In this document: positions 11,535 through 18,912 of the stretch, piece by piece
How positions within the stretch are numbered: position 1 is the first letter of the stretch
Layout: each line of letters begins with the position of its first letter
Source of the DNA: a virus
Direction: 5' to 3' (one strand)
IMG/VR virus record: IMGVR_UViG_3300025647_000313
Location: 1 to 22,358 of that record
Length of the DNA stretch: 22,358 nucleotides
Notes under the pieces: generated by a model
The model's database searches: none
What the model was told of the DNA's origin: nothing
The model's input: the letters and a program-made list of their open reading frames with translations, nothing else
Program-made: the position numbers and the translations under genes

Positions 11535-11795
11535 ATGGAAGATAAAAGAAAATTAAACGGCGGACATCCAAACAGTGGTCGTAAATCTAAAGCAGAAGAA
11601 GTTGCTTTAATAGAAAAGTTAACACCATTAGAACCATTAGCATTTGCTGCATTAGAGAAAGGGTTAGAACGTGGTGATTTTAAATTCACACAATTGTTCT
11701 ATAATTACTATGCAGGTAAACCAAGAGAAACAAAAGATGTTACTCTAACAACTGAACAACCTATATTTGATTTAAACGATTTAGGTGACATATAA
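11535..11795 (+). CDS. probable terminase small subunit (86 aa)
   Basis: The 86-residue protein opens with a basic glycine-rich segment (NGGHPNSGRKSKAEE, residues 8-22) typical of the DNA-binding N-terminus of small phage terminase subunits in Bacteroidota phages. It continues with a helical part (LEPLAFAALEKGLERGDFKF) and ends in a GKPRE..acidic tail. It directly precedes the large terminase with a 9-base gap, the usual order. It would recognise the packaging site and load the large subunit. It is short for the family, and the call rests on the N-terminal motif and position. Confidence 0.7.
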   Translation: MEDKRKLNGGHPNSGRKSKAEEVALIEKLTPLEPLAFAALEKGLERGDFKFTQLFYNYYAGKPRETKDVTLTTEQPIFDLNDLGDI

Positions 11796-11804
11796 GCCAC
11801 GATA

Positions 11805-12971
11805 ATGGAATTTATAATAACTACTGCATTAAAGAAGTTATTGCGTCTTAAAAAGCGTATAAAGGTGGTTAGGGGTGGTACATCTGCCTCTAAAACCTTT
11901 TCTATTTTACCAATTCTGATAGATAGAGCAATTAAAACATCTAATTTAGAAATTAGTGTAGTATCAGAATCAATACCACATTTACGTAGAGGTGCATTAA
12001 AAGATTTCTTAAAAATAATGATGGCACTTGGTAGATACAACGATAACCAATTTAACAAATCAACTTTAAAGTATACATTTTCAAACGGAAGTTATATTGA
12101 GTTCTTTTCTGTTGACCAACCTGATAAACTACGAGGTGCAAGACGTAATGTATTGTATGTTAACGAATGTAATAATGTAGACTTTGATTCTTACTATCAA
12201 TTAGCTATTCGTACAAGTGGTGAAATATGGTTAGATTATAACCCATCAAGTTTATTTTGGGTAGATAGAGAAATAATAAATCAAAATGATGTTGACTTTA
12301 TTACCTTAACATATTTAGATAACGAAGCATTATCTGATACAATAGTAAAAGAAATTGAATCAGCAAAAGAAAAAGCAAAGACTTCATCTTATTGGGAAAA
12401 TTGGTGGCAAGTATATGGTTTAGGTTTAACAGGTTCATTAGAAGGTGTATGTATTCCTGATTGGCAAGAAATACAATTACCAACAGAAGCAAGGTTATTG
12501 TGTTACGGAATGGATTGGGGTTATAGTAACGATCCAACAAGTTTAGTAGCTATGTATAAATACAACGATGCTTATATATTTGATGAATTGATTTACAAGA
12601 AAGGTTTGTTAAATTCAGATATTAGTGACTTACTAAAAACAAATGATGTAAACGATATTGTTTATGCTGATAGTGCAGAACCAAAATCAATAGCCGAGTT
12701 GAATAGTTATGGTCATAATGTGTTACCTGTTAGCAAAGGTAGAGACAGTATCGTATATGGTCTTAATTTAATTAATCAAAATAAAGTTTACGTTACATCA
12801 AGAAGTAAGAACTTAATAAACGAATTAAGAAATTACACTTGGATGGTAGACAAACAAGGTAACAAAATGAACAAACCAATTGATGCTTACAATCACGCTA
12901 TTGATGCTATGCGTTACGCTATGACTTCACAGTTAGAAAACCCACACAAAGGAAACTATTATATCTATTAA
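11805..12971 (+). CDS. terL: terminase large subunit (packaging ATPase/nuclease)
   Basis: This 388-residue protein is a PBSX-type large terminase that pumps DNA into the prohead and cuts it. The ATPase domain has Walker A RGGTSASKT (23-31), Walker B VLYVNE (116-121) and the LRGAR segment (109-113) before it. The nuclease domain has GMDWGYSNDPTSL (235-247, Asp237), VYADSAEPKSI (286-296, Asp289) and DAYNHAIDAMRYA (360-372, Asp367). Length is normal for the family and no disruption is seen. The last base of its stop codon starts the next small frame. The portal gene that normally follows is absent at this position. Confidence 0.95.
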   Translation: MEFIITTALKKLLRLKKRIKVVRGGTSASKTFSILPILIDRAIKTSNLEISVVSESIPHLRRGALKDFLKIMMALGRYNDNQFNKSTLKYTFSNGSYIEFFSVDQPDKLRGARRNVLYVNECNNVDFDSYYQLAIRTSGEIWLDYNPSSLFWVDREIINQNDVDFITLTYLDNEALSDTIVKEIESAKEKAKTSSYWENWWQVYGLGLTGSLEGVCIPDWQEIQLPTEARLLCYGMDWGYSNDPTSLVAMYKYNDAYIFDELIYKKGLLNSDISDLLKTNDVNDIVYADSAEPKSIAELNSYGHNVLPVSKGRDSIVYGLNLINQNKVYVTSRSKNLINELRNYTWMVDKQGNKMNKPIDAYNHAIDAMRYAMTSQLENPHKGNYYIY

Positions 12972-13120
12972 TGACATACGGACAAATAATAGCCAAAATA
13001 CAATGTTACATACATCACGTTAAAGACGTAGAGGTTCAAATTAATTTACCAAGAAACGTAGGCGAAATAAAAAAAATGCAACAAATGTATAGAATAGCTG
13101 ATGCTTATTTTACTAGTTAA
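12971..13120 (+). CDS. small hypothetical protein (49 aa)
   Basis: A 49-codon frame starts on the last base of the terminase stop codon (TAATG). The product has an amphipathic helix at the N-terminus (GQIIAKIQCYIHHVKDVEV) and a basic middle (NLPRNVGEIKKMQQMYR), and no membrane segment. The TAATG overlap is the main evidence that it is translated. It is unlike any family I know. Confidence 0.5.
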   Translation: MTYGQIIAKIQCYIHHVKDVEVQINLPRNVGEIKKMQQMYRIADAYFTS

Positions 13121-13190
13121 ATGTATTGTATATAGTTCAATAACTTGAATAAATTGTAGTAATGCATTCTTTATGATACTTATTTGAAAT

Positions 13191-13250
13191 GTTAAAATTT
13201 GTTAAAGTTTGTAAAAAGTTTTTGTATTGTTAATAATTAATATATATTTG
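13191..13250 (+). promoter_or_regulatory. promoter with three tandem 10-bp repeats
   Basis: Three consecutive 10-base units, GTTAAAATTT, GTTAAAGTTT and GTAAAAAGTT (13191-13220), are followed by TTG at 13222-13224, an 18-base spacer and an exact TATATTTG at 13243-13250. The leader to the ATG at 13284 is A-rich. The unit repeat equals one helical turn, so it could be an UP-like element or an operator. Bases 13121-13190 show nothing else. Confidence 0.75.
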
Positions 13251-13283
13251 TACTCAGATAACAACAAACAAACAATAACAATT

Positions 13284-13466
13284 ATGAAAACATCAATTAA
13301 AAATCAAGATTATCAAGTAGGACAAAAAGTTTATTTTTCTGAAGGTATTGAAGATAAATATTTTATAGGAACAATAGTTAAAGTTTTAAAAATTTCAGTA
13401 AGAATTTCAAATAAAGAAAATAAAATTGAAACTATTGAAAAAAGAAATTTAGGTATAGTAATTTAA
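13284..13466 (+). CDS. small beta-barrel-like protein (60 aa)
   Basis: The 60-residue basic protein has an SH3/KOW-like pattern: YQVGQKVYFSEG, then DKYFIGTIVKVLKISVRISN and a final strand pair. It probably folds as a small beta barrel that binds nucleic acid or protein, but no family is named. An in-frame ATG at 13227 lies inside the promoter, so the ATG at 13284, about 34 bases after the -7 box, is chosen. It is the first gene of a unit that ends at the terminator at 13807-13833. Confidence 0.6.
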   Translation: MKTSIKNQDYQVGQKVYFSEGIEDKYFIGTIVKVLKISVRISNKENKIETIEKRNLGIVI

Positions 13467-13477
13467 AACAAACAATT

Positions 13478-13600
13478 ATGAAAACAATAGTAGGAATATT
13501 TTCAGCAACAGTAGCAATGCATTCAGATAATGTATATGTAGTTACAATCTTCACAATAATAACTTTAGTAATGCTTTATAAGAGTGTACAAGAAGATTAA
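13478..13600 (+). CDS. single-span small membrane protein (40 aa)
   Basis: A 40-codon frame begins 11 bases after the previous stop, with the same AACAATT leader context as the gene before it. Residues about 19-34 (VYVVTIFTIITLVMLY) form one hydrophobic transmembrane segment, followed by a short charged tail. It may be a small membrane peptide; a holin-like or superinfection role is possible but nothing proves it. Its 3' end overlaps the next gene by 17 bases if that gene starts at its GTG. Confidence 0.55.
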   Translation: MKTIVGIFSATVAMHSDNVYVVTIFTIITLVMLYKSVQED

Positions 13601-13802
13601 AAAATGTTGGGATAATGGAATAACAATTTACCCAATACCAACTGAACAAATGTATTTTGTAGGTAAAAAGAAAAAGCCATACGTTAAAATAGAAATAAAC
13701 GCAAATGGTAAAAAGAAACAAGGTACAGAACTTTATAAACAAGAAGAACAACTAACTAATAAGATTCATCAACTGTATGAATTATTAAGTGAAAAGTTTT
13801 AA
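13584..13802 (+). CDS. basic hypothetical protein, GTG start (72 aa)
   Basis: The 72-residue basic protein contains NGITIYPIPTEQ (11-22), KKKPYVKIEINANGKKKQG (29-47) and a C-terminal helix TNKIHQLYELLSEKF. It recalls Bacteroidota phage proteins with an IYP.P...K.P.VKIEI pattern, of unknown function. The GTG at 13584 is chosen because the N-terminal half looks part of the same protein. The only in-frame ATG (13650) would remove 22 residues. It is the last gene before a terminator. Confidence 0.6.
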   Translation: MYKKIKKCWDNGITIYPIPTEQMYFVGKKKKPYVKIEINANGKKKQGTELYKQEEQLTNKIHQLYELLSEKF

Positions 13803-13806
13803 AATT

Positions 13807-13833
13807 AAGCAATCAGAAATGGTTGCTTTTTTT
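13807..13833 (+). terminator. Rho-independent terminator
   Basis: The stem AAGCAATC/GGTTGCTT (13807-13814 with 13821-13828, one T-G pair) has loop AGAAAT and leads into a T tract (13827-13833). It ends the three-gene unit that begins at the 13191-13250 promoter. The next 43 bases to the tail chaperone contain TTATTTT/AAAATAA dyad symmetry (13853-13871) that could be an operator. Confidence 0.85.
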
Positions 13834-13876
13834 GTTTTATACATATATCAACTTATTTTATTTTTAAAATAAAAGA

Positions 13877-14548
13877 ATGAAGATTGATATTAAAATTCCA
13901 GAAACTTTAAATGAAATTACTTTATCACAATATCAGAAGTTTGATAAGTTAACTAAAGATAATGAACAAAGTGATTTTGTGAATCAAAAGACAATTGAAA
14001 TATTTTGTGGTATAGATTTAAAAGATGTTGCAAGAATTAGGTTGGCTGATGTAAGCGAAATACTTTTACATTTAGACAACGTTTTAAAATCACAAGCTAA
14101 ACACGTTTTAAAGTTTAAACTAAACGGTAAAGAGTTTGGTTTCATTCCTAAAATAGAAGATATAACATCAGGGGAATATATAGATTTAGAAAACTATTTG
14201 AGTGATATGCAAACAATGCATAAAGCTATGGCAATTTTATATAGACCAATTACTGCACAAACAAATGGATTGTATGTAATAGAAGAATATACAGGTGCTG
14301 ATAAGTATAGCGATGTAATGAAACAAATGCCTTTAGACGTTGCTTTAGGTTCTATGGTTTTTTTTTACACTTTGCTGAACGACTGCGTGAACGGTTTGAT
14401 GGACTTTATACACAACGAAGTGGAACAATCGGAATCAGCGAAGAATCTTTTGGAAAAAAATGGGGTTGGTATCAATCAATCTATGCAGCAAGTCAAGGAG
14501 ATGTTCTCAAATTTGATGCCGTCACAAAATTACCAATTACACAATTAA
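13877..14548 (+). CDS. tail assembly chaperone, short zero-frame form (223 aa)
   Basis: The 223-residue product begins with MKIDIKIPETLNEITLSQYQ, a start typical of Bacteroidota phage tail assembly chaperones, and continues with an FNxGKEF-like strand pair and mixed helices to residue 160. After a run of nine T bases at 14358-14366 the zero frame continues for about 60 more residues (hydrophilic, ending at 14548). The last part overlaps a second open frame (see the frameshift form). Tail assembly chaperones bind the tape measure protein. In many phages a short and a frameshifted long form are made at a fixed ratio (lambda gpG and gpGT). Confidence 0.7.
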   Translation: MKIDIKIPETLNEITLSQYQKFDKLTKDNEQSDFVNQKTIEIFCGIDLKDVARIRLADVSEILLHLDNVLKSQAKHVLKFKLNGKEFGFIPKIEDITSGEYIDLENYLSDMQTMHKAMAILYRPITAQTNGLYVIEEYTGADKYSDVMKQMPLDVALGSMVFFYTLLNDCVNGLMDFIHNEVEQSESAKNLLEKNGVGINQSMQQVKEMFSNLMPSQNYQLHN

Positions 14549-14619
14549 TGACTTGGTTATTATTTGAAAAAGAAAAAACTGAAATAGAAATGAAAAATAT
14601 AAAAAGAAATGGTATATAG
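13877..14619 (+). CDS. tail assembly chaperone, long -1 frameshift form (247 aa)
   Basis: Codons 1-163 are shared with the short form. A -1 shift within the nine-T run (re-reading 14365) opens 84 further codons up to TAG at 14617-14619, overlapping the next ATG (14609) by 11 bases. The extension carries KKWGWYQSIYAASQGDVLKF, LPITQLMTWLLFEKEK and a basic end. This W...I..A.GD..K...I..LP....L..L...K.K layout matches the T domain of long tail chaperones. The shared region 14366-14548 is open in both frames and is visibly richer in G and C (about 40% by hand count over 14367-14460). A base miscount in the T run is the main alternative. Confidence 0.72.
14358..14366 (+). promoter_or_regulatory. 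poly-T slippery sequence (9 T)
   Basis: Nine T bases lie at codons 161-164 of the tail chaperone (GTT TTT TTT TAC). In this run the tRNA can re-pair in the -1 frame, T TTT TTT, and transcriptional slippage is also possible. I see no strong downstream stem or upstream Shine-Dalgarno-like stimulator by eye. Confidence 0.65.
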
Positions 14620-15034
14620 TTTAATAAACAAAATAAAAGAAGCGTTACTTGAAGAACCTTTTGTAAATACTGCTACTGATGGAAACATATTTGATGTTGA
14701 TTTAAGTAAGCAAACAATCTTTCCCTTATCACACATAATGATAAACAACGCTACACACCAAGGAAATGTTATTAGCTTCAATATAACTATCTTAATGATG
14801 GATATATTAAATCAAAAAGACGATAGTAATAAAGTTGATGTTTGGAATACACAAATGGCAATAGGTGTTAGAGTGTTAGACAGATTAAATAGAGGTGATT
14901 TAAGAGATGACTTTTGGGAGTTAACAGGTTCTCCAAACTTTGAACCATTTACAGAAAGATTTGAAAATGATTTAGCAGGTTGGGCTGTTACATTTGATGT
15001 ATTAGTTCGTAACGATATGACAATTTGTAATTAG
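14609..15034 (+). CDS. probable tail terminator / neck protein (141 aa)
   Basis: The 141-residue acidic protein has a layout I recall from Bacteroidota phage neck or tail-completion proteins: DVDLSKQTIFPLSHIMINNA (residues 29-48), FNITILMMDILNQKDD, a central W, then FEPFTERFENDLAGWAVTFDV and a cysteine near the end. It starts inside the long frame of the chaperone gene (11-base overlap), typical of morphogenesis operons. It is followed six bases later by a gp10-like gene. The exact role (tail terminator or head-tail joining) is not certain. Confidence 0.55.
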   Translation: MVYSLINKIKEALLEEPFVNTATDGNIFDVDLSKQTIFPLSHIMINNATHQGNVISFNITILMMDILNQKDDSNKVDVWNTQMAIGVRVLDRLNRGDLRDDFWELTGSPNFEPFTERFENDLAGWAVTFDVLVRNDMTICN

Positions 15035-15040
15035 TAAGCA

Positions 15041-15547
15041 ATGTTAAGAAAAGAAACTGAAATATATTTAAACAACTTTGCCAAATACGTTATCCAACAA
15101 TCACGAAGCAATTTAACTAAAGGTGGTAAGAATACAACAAGTGATTTGTACAATAGTTTAGATAAAGAAATTGAAGTTGGTGCAAATAGTTTTCGATTAG
15201 CTTTCTTAATGGAGGACTACGGTAAGTTTCAAGACAAAGGTGTTAGTGGTACGGAAAAAAAGTACAACACAGAATTTAGTTATACAAGTAAAAGACCACC
15301 ATTAAAACCTATTACTGATTGGGTTAAAAATAAAAGATTTCAATTTAGAAATAAACAAGGTAAGTTTTTGAGTTATCAATCAACTGCTTATTTAGTTAGA
15401 AATTCAATATTTAAAAAAGGTATTAAGCCAAGTTTGTTTTTTACAACACCATTTGAAAAAGCATTTGAACGTTTACCTAATGAACTAATTGAAGCATACG
15501 GTTTAGATGTTGAGCAATTTTTACAATATACAATTAACAAGAAATAA
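15041..15547 (+). CDS. HK97 gp10-like neck / head-tail joining protein (168 aa)
   Basis: The 168-residue basic protein has AFLMEDYGKFQDKGVSG (around residues 54-71), RPPLKPITDWVKNKRF (84-99) and late SIFKKGIKPSLFFTTPFEKA. This pattern of a central aromatic D.G..Q.KG, a W...K helix and a GI.PS.FF..PF end is that of gp10-like neck proteins in tailed phages. It shares its stop with the ATG of the next gene (TAATG at 15545-15549). The protein would connect the tail to the head during assembly. Its place before the larger tail proteins is consistent. Confidence 0.6.
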   Translation: MLRKETEIYLNNFAKYVIQQSRSNLTKGGKNTTSDLYNSLDKEIEVGANSFRLAFLMEDYGKFQDKGVSGTEKKYNTEFSYTSKRPPLKPITDWVKNKRFQFRNKQGKFLSYQSTAYLVRNSIFKKGIKPSLFFTTPFEKAFERLPNELIEAYGLDVEQFLQYTINKK

Positions 15548-16575
15548 TGAAAAAGATATTTATTAGAAGTCCATATTTTATTGAAATAGATGAAGCAGGA
15601 CAAGTAGGTTCTAAAGTAGAATTAAGATTTTATTATAGTGGGGAGAGTGTTCCAACAAATGCAACTTATACATTAGCTAAAGTTATTGCGAGTGATTCAC
15701 AAACAAACACAATTTATAATATAAGCAATTATGCAAAAGATTTTATAAAACCACTTGAACCAAGAATAGTAACAGAACCAACCCCCGAAGATGTTAACAC
15801 TTGGTGTTTTGTACAAGTTAAAAGATACAAAGAAACTACAATAGGTAATTATACTTTATTAAATACGGAAACAATTGTTTGCTTAAATGGTTATAGCCAA
15901 TATTTAGATGGATATAATTATTCAACTACTGCTTTATATGTTCCAATGTTTAATACCGAAATTATTAATTATATAACTGCAGATAGACAAAAATACTTAA
16001 ATATATTTTTAGAGGCAGAGGCTTGTCAATGGAATACTCCTGATGGTTTATTTAGTTTTACACCAAGTGAGCCGACTGTATATAAGTTGCCATTGAATAA
16101 TAGTTTAACAACTGGTAATTTAAGTCAGTTCTTTCAAAATGAAGATGAGAAATTTAAAACTATTGCTTTATCAGTTTGCGAACCTAAATACACGCCTTTA
16201 ATTTGTAATTTTATTAATCGTTATGGTGGTTGGGAATTTCTTACATTCTTTAAGGCTAATAGTAGTGCAATAGAAGTAAATTCTAAAGACTTTAATCTAT
16301 TACCATCAAACGTAGATTATAATGTCTTACAAGGGCAGAAACAAGTATATAATAAACAAGGTAAACAGACAATCAAATGTAATACAGGTTGGGTTGATGA
16401 AAACTATTCAGAACTTATACAAGATTTGCTTTTAAGTAAAACTGTTTTATTAGATAATAAACCTGCAATTGTTAAAAGTCAAAACTTTGATGTAAAGACA
16501 AGTTTAAAGGATAAGAATATAAACTACGAAATAGAATTTGAATTTAACTACGGTTTAATAAATGATGTAATATGA
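15547..16575 (+). CDS. phage virion structural protein (342 aa)
   Basis: The 342-residue protein is beta-rich with no membrane span. Recognisable Bacteroidota phage patterns are YLNIFLEAEACQWNTPDG (about 158-175), SVCEPKYTPLICNFINRYGG (209-228), then WEFLTFFKA and NTGWVDENYSELIQDLLLS (280-298), ending INYEIEFEFNYG. I recognise this only as a tail or baseplate structural type whose function has not been assigned. It overlaps the next gene by four bases. A portal call is rejected because neither its length nor motifs fit. Confidence 0.55.
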   Translation: MKKIFIRSPYFIEIDEAGQVGSKVELRFYYSGESVPTNATYTLAKVIASDSQTNTIYNISNYAKDFIKPLEPRIVTEPTPEDVNTWCFVQVKRYKETTIGNYTLLNTETIVCLNGYSQYLDGYNYSTTALYVPMFNTEIINYITADRQKYLNIFLEAEACQWNTPDGLFSFTPSEPTVYKLPLNNSLTTGNLSQFFQNEDEKFKTIALSVCEPKYTPLICNFINRYGGWEFLTFFKANSSAIEVNSKDFNLLPSNVDYNVLQGQKQVYNKQGKQTIKCNTGWVDENYSELIQDLLLSKTVLLDNKPAIVKSQNFDVKTSLKDKNINYEIEFEFNYGLINDVI

Positions 16576-18776
16576 TAGTGTCTTTATATATTTATATTGA
16601 TGGGATTTCAAAACAAATAGAATTATTTGATGATGAAACAATTAGCGTTACTTCTTCTATTCAAAACATAAATGACATTAGTAAGGTCTTTACTGACTAC
16701 TCTAATTCTTTTACTATTCCTGCAAGTGATAACAACAATTCAATATTTAAACATTGGTACGAAAATTCTATTGAAGAATCTTTTGACCAAAGACAACGTT
16801 ATGATGGTTACATTGAAATAGATACACAACTTTTTAGAGTTGGTAAATGGCAGCTAGAAAGTGCATCGATTAAAAACAATAAAATAGAAGATTATAAGAT
16901 AGTATTTTATGGAAATTTAAAATCACTTACTGATGCATTTGGTGAAGATAAATTAAAAGACGTTGAAACTTTAAATGATTATACAATTGAGTATACAGGA
17001 CCAAATGTAAAAAATAGCATTACTTCAACTTCTGATTTAGATATTCATTTTCCTTTAATTAGTTCAGATAGGGATTGGCAATACAGTACTGGTGGTGGTG
17101 GTGGCTCAAATAATATTCATAACTCTGGAGGTTCAATAGATTATAAAGAGTTATTTCCTGCAATAAAATTGAATAGGATATTTGACGCAATAGCCACAAA
17201 ATACAACGTAACATTTAATGGCGACTTTCTGCAACAAAGTAGATTTGATAATGCGTTTCTATGGTTAAAGAATGGCGAAGCAAAACAAATGCTTAACTTA
17301 AGTGAAAAGCAAAGGATAAACTTTACAGTTACAGATACAGACACTTGGATAGTTGTAAATTCCACAAACGATACAGTTACACTTTTAACTTTTCCTGATA
17401 GCTATACAGAAAGCCAATTAAGTTTTCAAATCAACTTAACTTTTCCAAGTTCATTAACTTACCTATTTAACATTTATAAAAATGGTGCTTTATATACAAC
17501 TTTAAACGGAACAGGAACAAATGTATCTTTTACAATTGATTCAAACGTAGGACTTGGTGAATACTATTTTGAAATACAAACAAACATAACAAGTTCTTAT
17601 ACATTTAATTATTTAGCACAGTACTTTGAATATGACCCATTAGGACCAAGTCAATTTATAACTTTATTTAGTGGTTCAGGAAGTGGAACAACTAACAATA
17701 ATATTGACTTAACACAATTTGCACCTGATATAAAAGTAGCCGACTTTGTAAGTGGTGTTTTAAAAATGTTTAATTTAACTGCGTTTTCAATTAATGGTAC
17801 TGATTTTACTTTAGAACAATTAGAGCAATGGTATTATCAAGGAGATATAAAAGATTTTAGTGAGTACTGCATTAGTGATTTTGAATTTAATAGAATTAAA
17901 CCATACAAGAAAATAGATTTAAAGTATCAAAAAAGTGAGAATTTATTAAGTAGAAATTTCTATGATGTTAATTCACGTGAATATGGTGATGCTTCTGAAA
18001 ACTTCAACAACGATGGTGCTGATTATACGATACAATTACCTTTTGAAAACTTATTGTTCAATAAATTTACAGGAACTGATTTACAAGTTGGTTACACATT
18101 AAAACCCGATTTAAATACCTATGCACCAAAACCAATTATTTTATATAAATATGATAATGTAGGTTGCGACTTTCAATTTGATGCTGGTAGTGGTCACGAA
18201 ACAATAAGTAATTACAATGTATTTGGTCAAGACGTAAACTATCTAAACCAAATCCATACTTTAAATTTTGGAATTGAGTTTAGTAGCTTTACTTTGAATC
18301 CAATTAACAACACGTTATTTAGTAATTATTACCTACCGTATTTAAGCAATCTTTATTCTTTGAAATCACGAATGCTAAAAGTAAAAATGCGTTTATCTTA
18401 TGCTCAATTACTTGGTTTAAAATTAAATGATAGAATAGTTATAAGAGATAAAAGATATATCATAAACCAATACACAACAGACTTAACAACTTTTGAAAGT
18501 GATTTTGAATTAATACAAGATTTTAGAAGTATAAACTTTAACAACTCACGTTTAGTTAACTACGATAATACAGAACAAGCGTTGACTTTTTATAACACTT
18601 CTAACGAACCATTAACTTGGTCTATTGATTCTGATATTGATTCTATGATTAGTAGGGTAACAGACTATGATACTTATGTAGTTGTAGAGTTAAATATCAA
18701 TTCATCAGGACTTGCTAAAGTAGCTGCTATAATAAGTGATAAAAATGATTTAATAATAATACAACAAGATGCTTAA
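16572..18776 (+). CDS. large virion structural protein, tail/baseplate type (734 aa)
   Basis: The 734-residue protein starts with short strands and ETISVTSSIQNINDISKVF, then DYSNSFTIPASDNNNSIFKH (about 42-61). That is a pattern I recall from large structural proteins in Bacteroidota phages. It contains a Gly-rich segment (STGGGGGSNN) near residue 175 that may be a hinge, followed by a large beta-rich region with many Asn, Thr and Tyr. It probably forms part of the tail tip or baseplate and might bind the host; no receptor domain can be identified. The stop overlaps the ATG of a small frame (18769). Confidence 0.6.
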   Translation: MIVSLYIYIDGISKQIELFDDETISVTSSIQNINDISKVFTDYSNSFTIPASDNNNSIFKHWYENSIEESFDQRQRYDGYIEIDTQLFRVGKWQLESASIKNNKIEDYKIVFYGNLKSLTDAFGEDKLKDVETLNDYTIEYTGPNVKNSITSTSDLDIHFPLISSDRDWQYSTGGGGGSNNIHNSGGSIDYKELFPAIKLNRIFDAIATKYNVTFNGDFLQQSRFDNAFLWLKNGEAKQMLNLSEKQRINFTVTDTDTWIVVNSTNDTVTLLTFPDSYTESQLSFQINLTFPSSLTYLFNIYKNGALYTTLNGTGTNVSFTIDSNVGLGEYYFEIQTNITSSYTFNYLAQYFEYDPLGPSQFITLFSGSGSGTTNNNIDLTQFAPDIKVADFVSGVLKMFNLTAFSINGTDFTLEQLEQWYYQGDIKDFSEYCISDFEFNRIKPYKKIDLKYQKSENLLSRNFYDVNSREYGDASENFNNDGADYTIQLPFENLLFNKFTGTDLQVGYTLKPDLNTYAPKPIILYKYDNVGCDFQFDAGSGHETISNYNVFGQDVNYLNQIHTLNFGIEFSSFTLNPINNTLFSNYYLPYLSNLYSLKSRMLKVKMRLSYAQLLGLKLNDRIVIRDKRYIINQYTTDLTTFESDFELIQDFRSINFNNSRLVNYDNTEQALTFYNTSNEPLTWSIDSDIDSMISRVTDYDTYVVVELNINSSGLAKVAAIISDKNDLIIIQQDA

Positions 18777-18912
18777 ACTAATTATTCAAATGATGGAGTT
18801 TCAAAAGATTGGAACAAGCGAAGCTATTGACATAGCAAAAGGGAAATACAAACTACCAACTAACATTAAAGAATTTAAACAACAATTAAAATGGCAATTG
18901 AAAAAACAATAA
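18769..18912 (+). CDS. small basic protein (47 aa)
   Basis: A 47-codon frame overlaps the end of the large structural gene (8 bases) and the start of the tape measure gene (22 bases). Its product is basic and helical (MLKLIIQMMEFQKIGTSEAI, then KEFKQQLKWQLKKQ). The exact fit between two genes suggests it is real, and similar tiny frames lie ahead of tape measure genes in some phages. Function unknown. Confidence 0.5.
   Translation: MLKLIIQMMEFQKIGTSEAIDIAKGKYKLPTNIKEFKQQLKWQLKKQ

Noticed and set aside
13191-13220. CRISPR-like short repeats
   Set aside because: The units are only 10 bases, contiguous without spacers, and stand directly upstream of a promoter.
13227-13283. Upstream ATG-like start at 13227 for the small barrel protein
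   Set aside because: The interval contains the -7 box TATATTTG (13243-13250) and an A-rich leader, so it is promoter and not coding sequence.
15547-16575. Portal protein call for the 342-residue structural protein
   Set aside because: It is shorter than usual portals, beta-rich, and has none of the portal motifs. Only a general structural call is justified.
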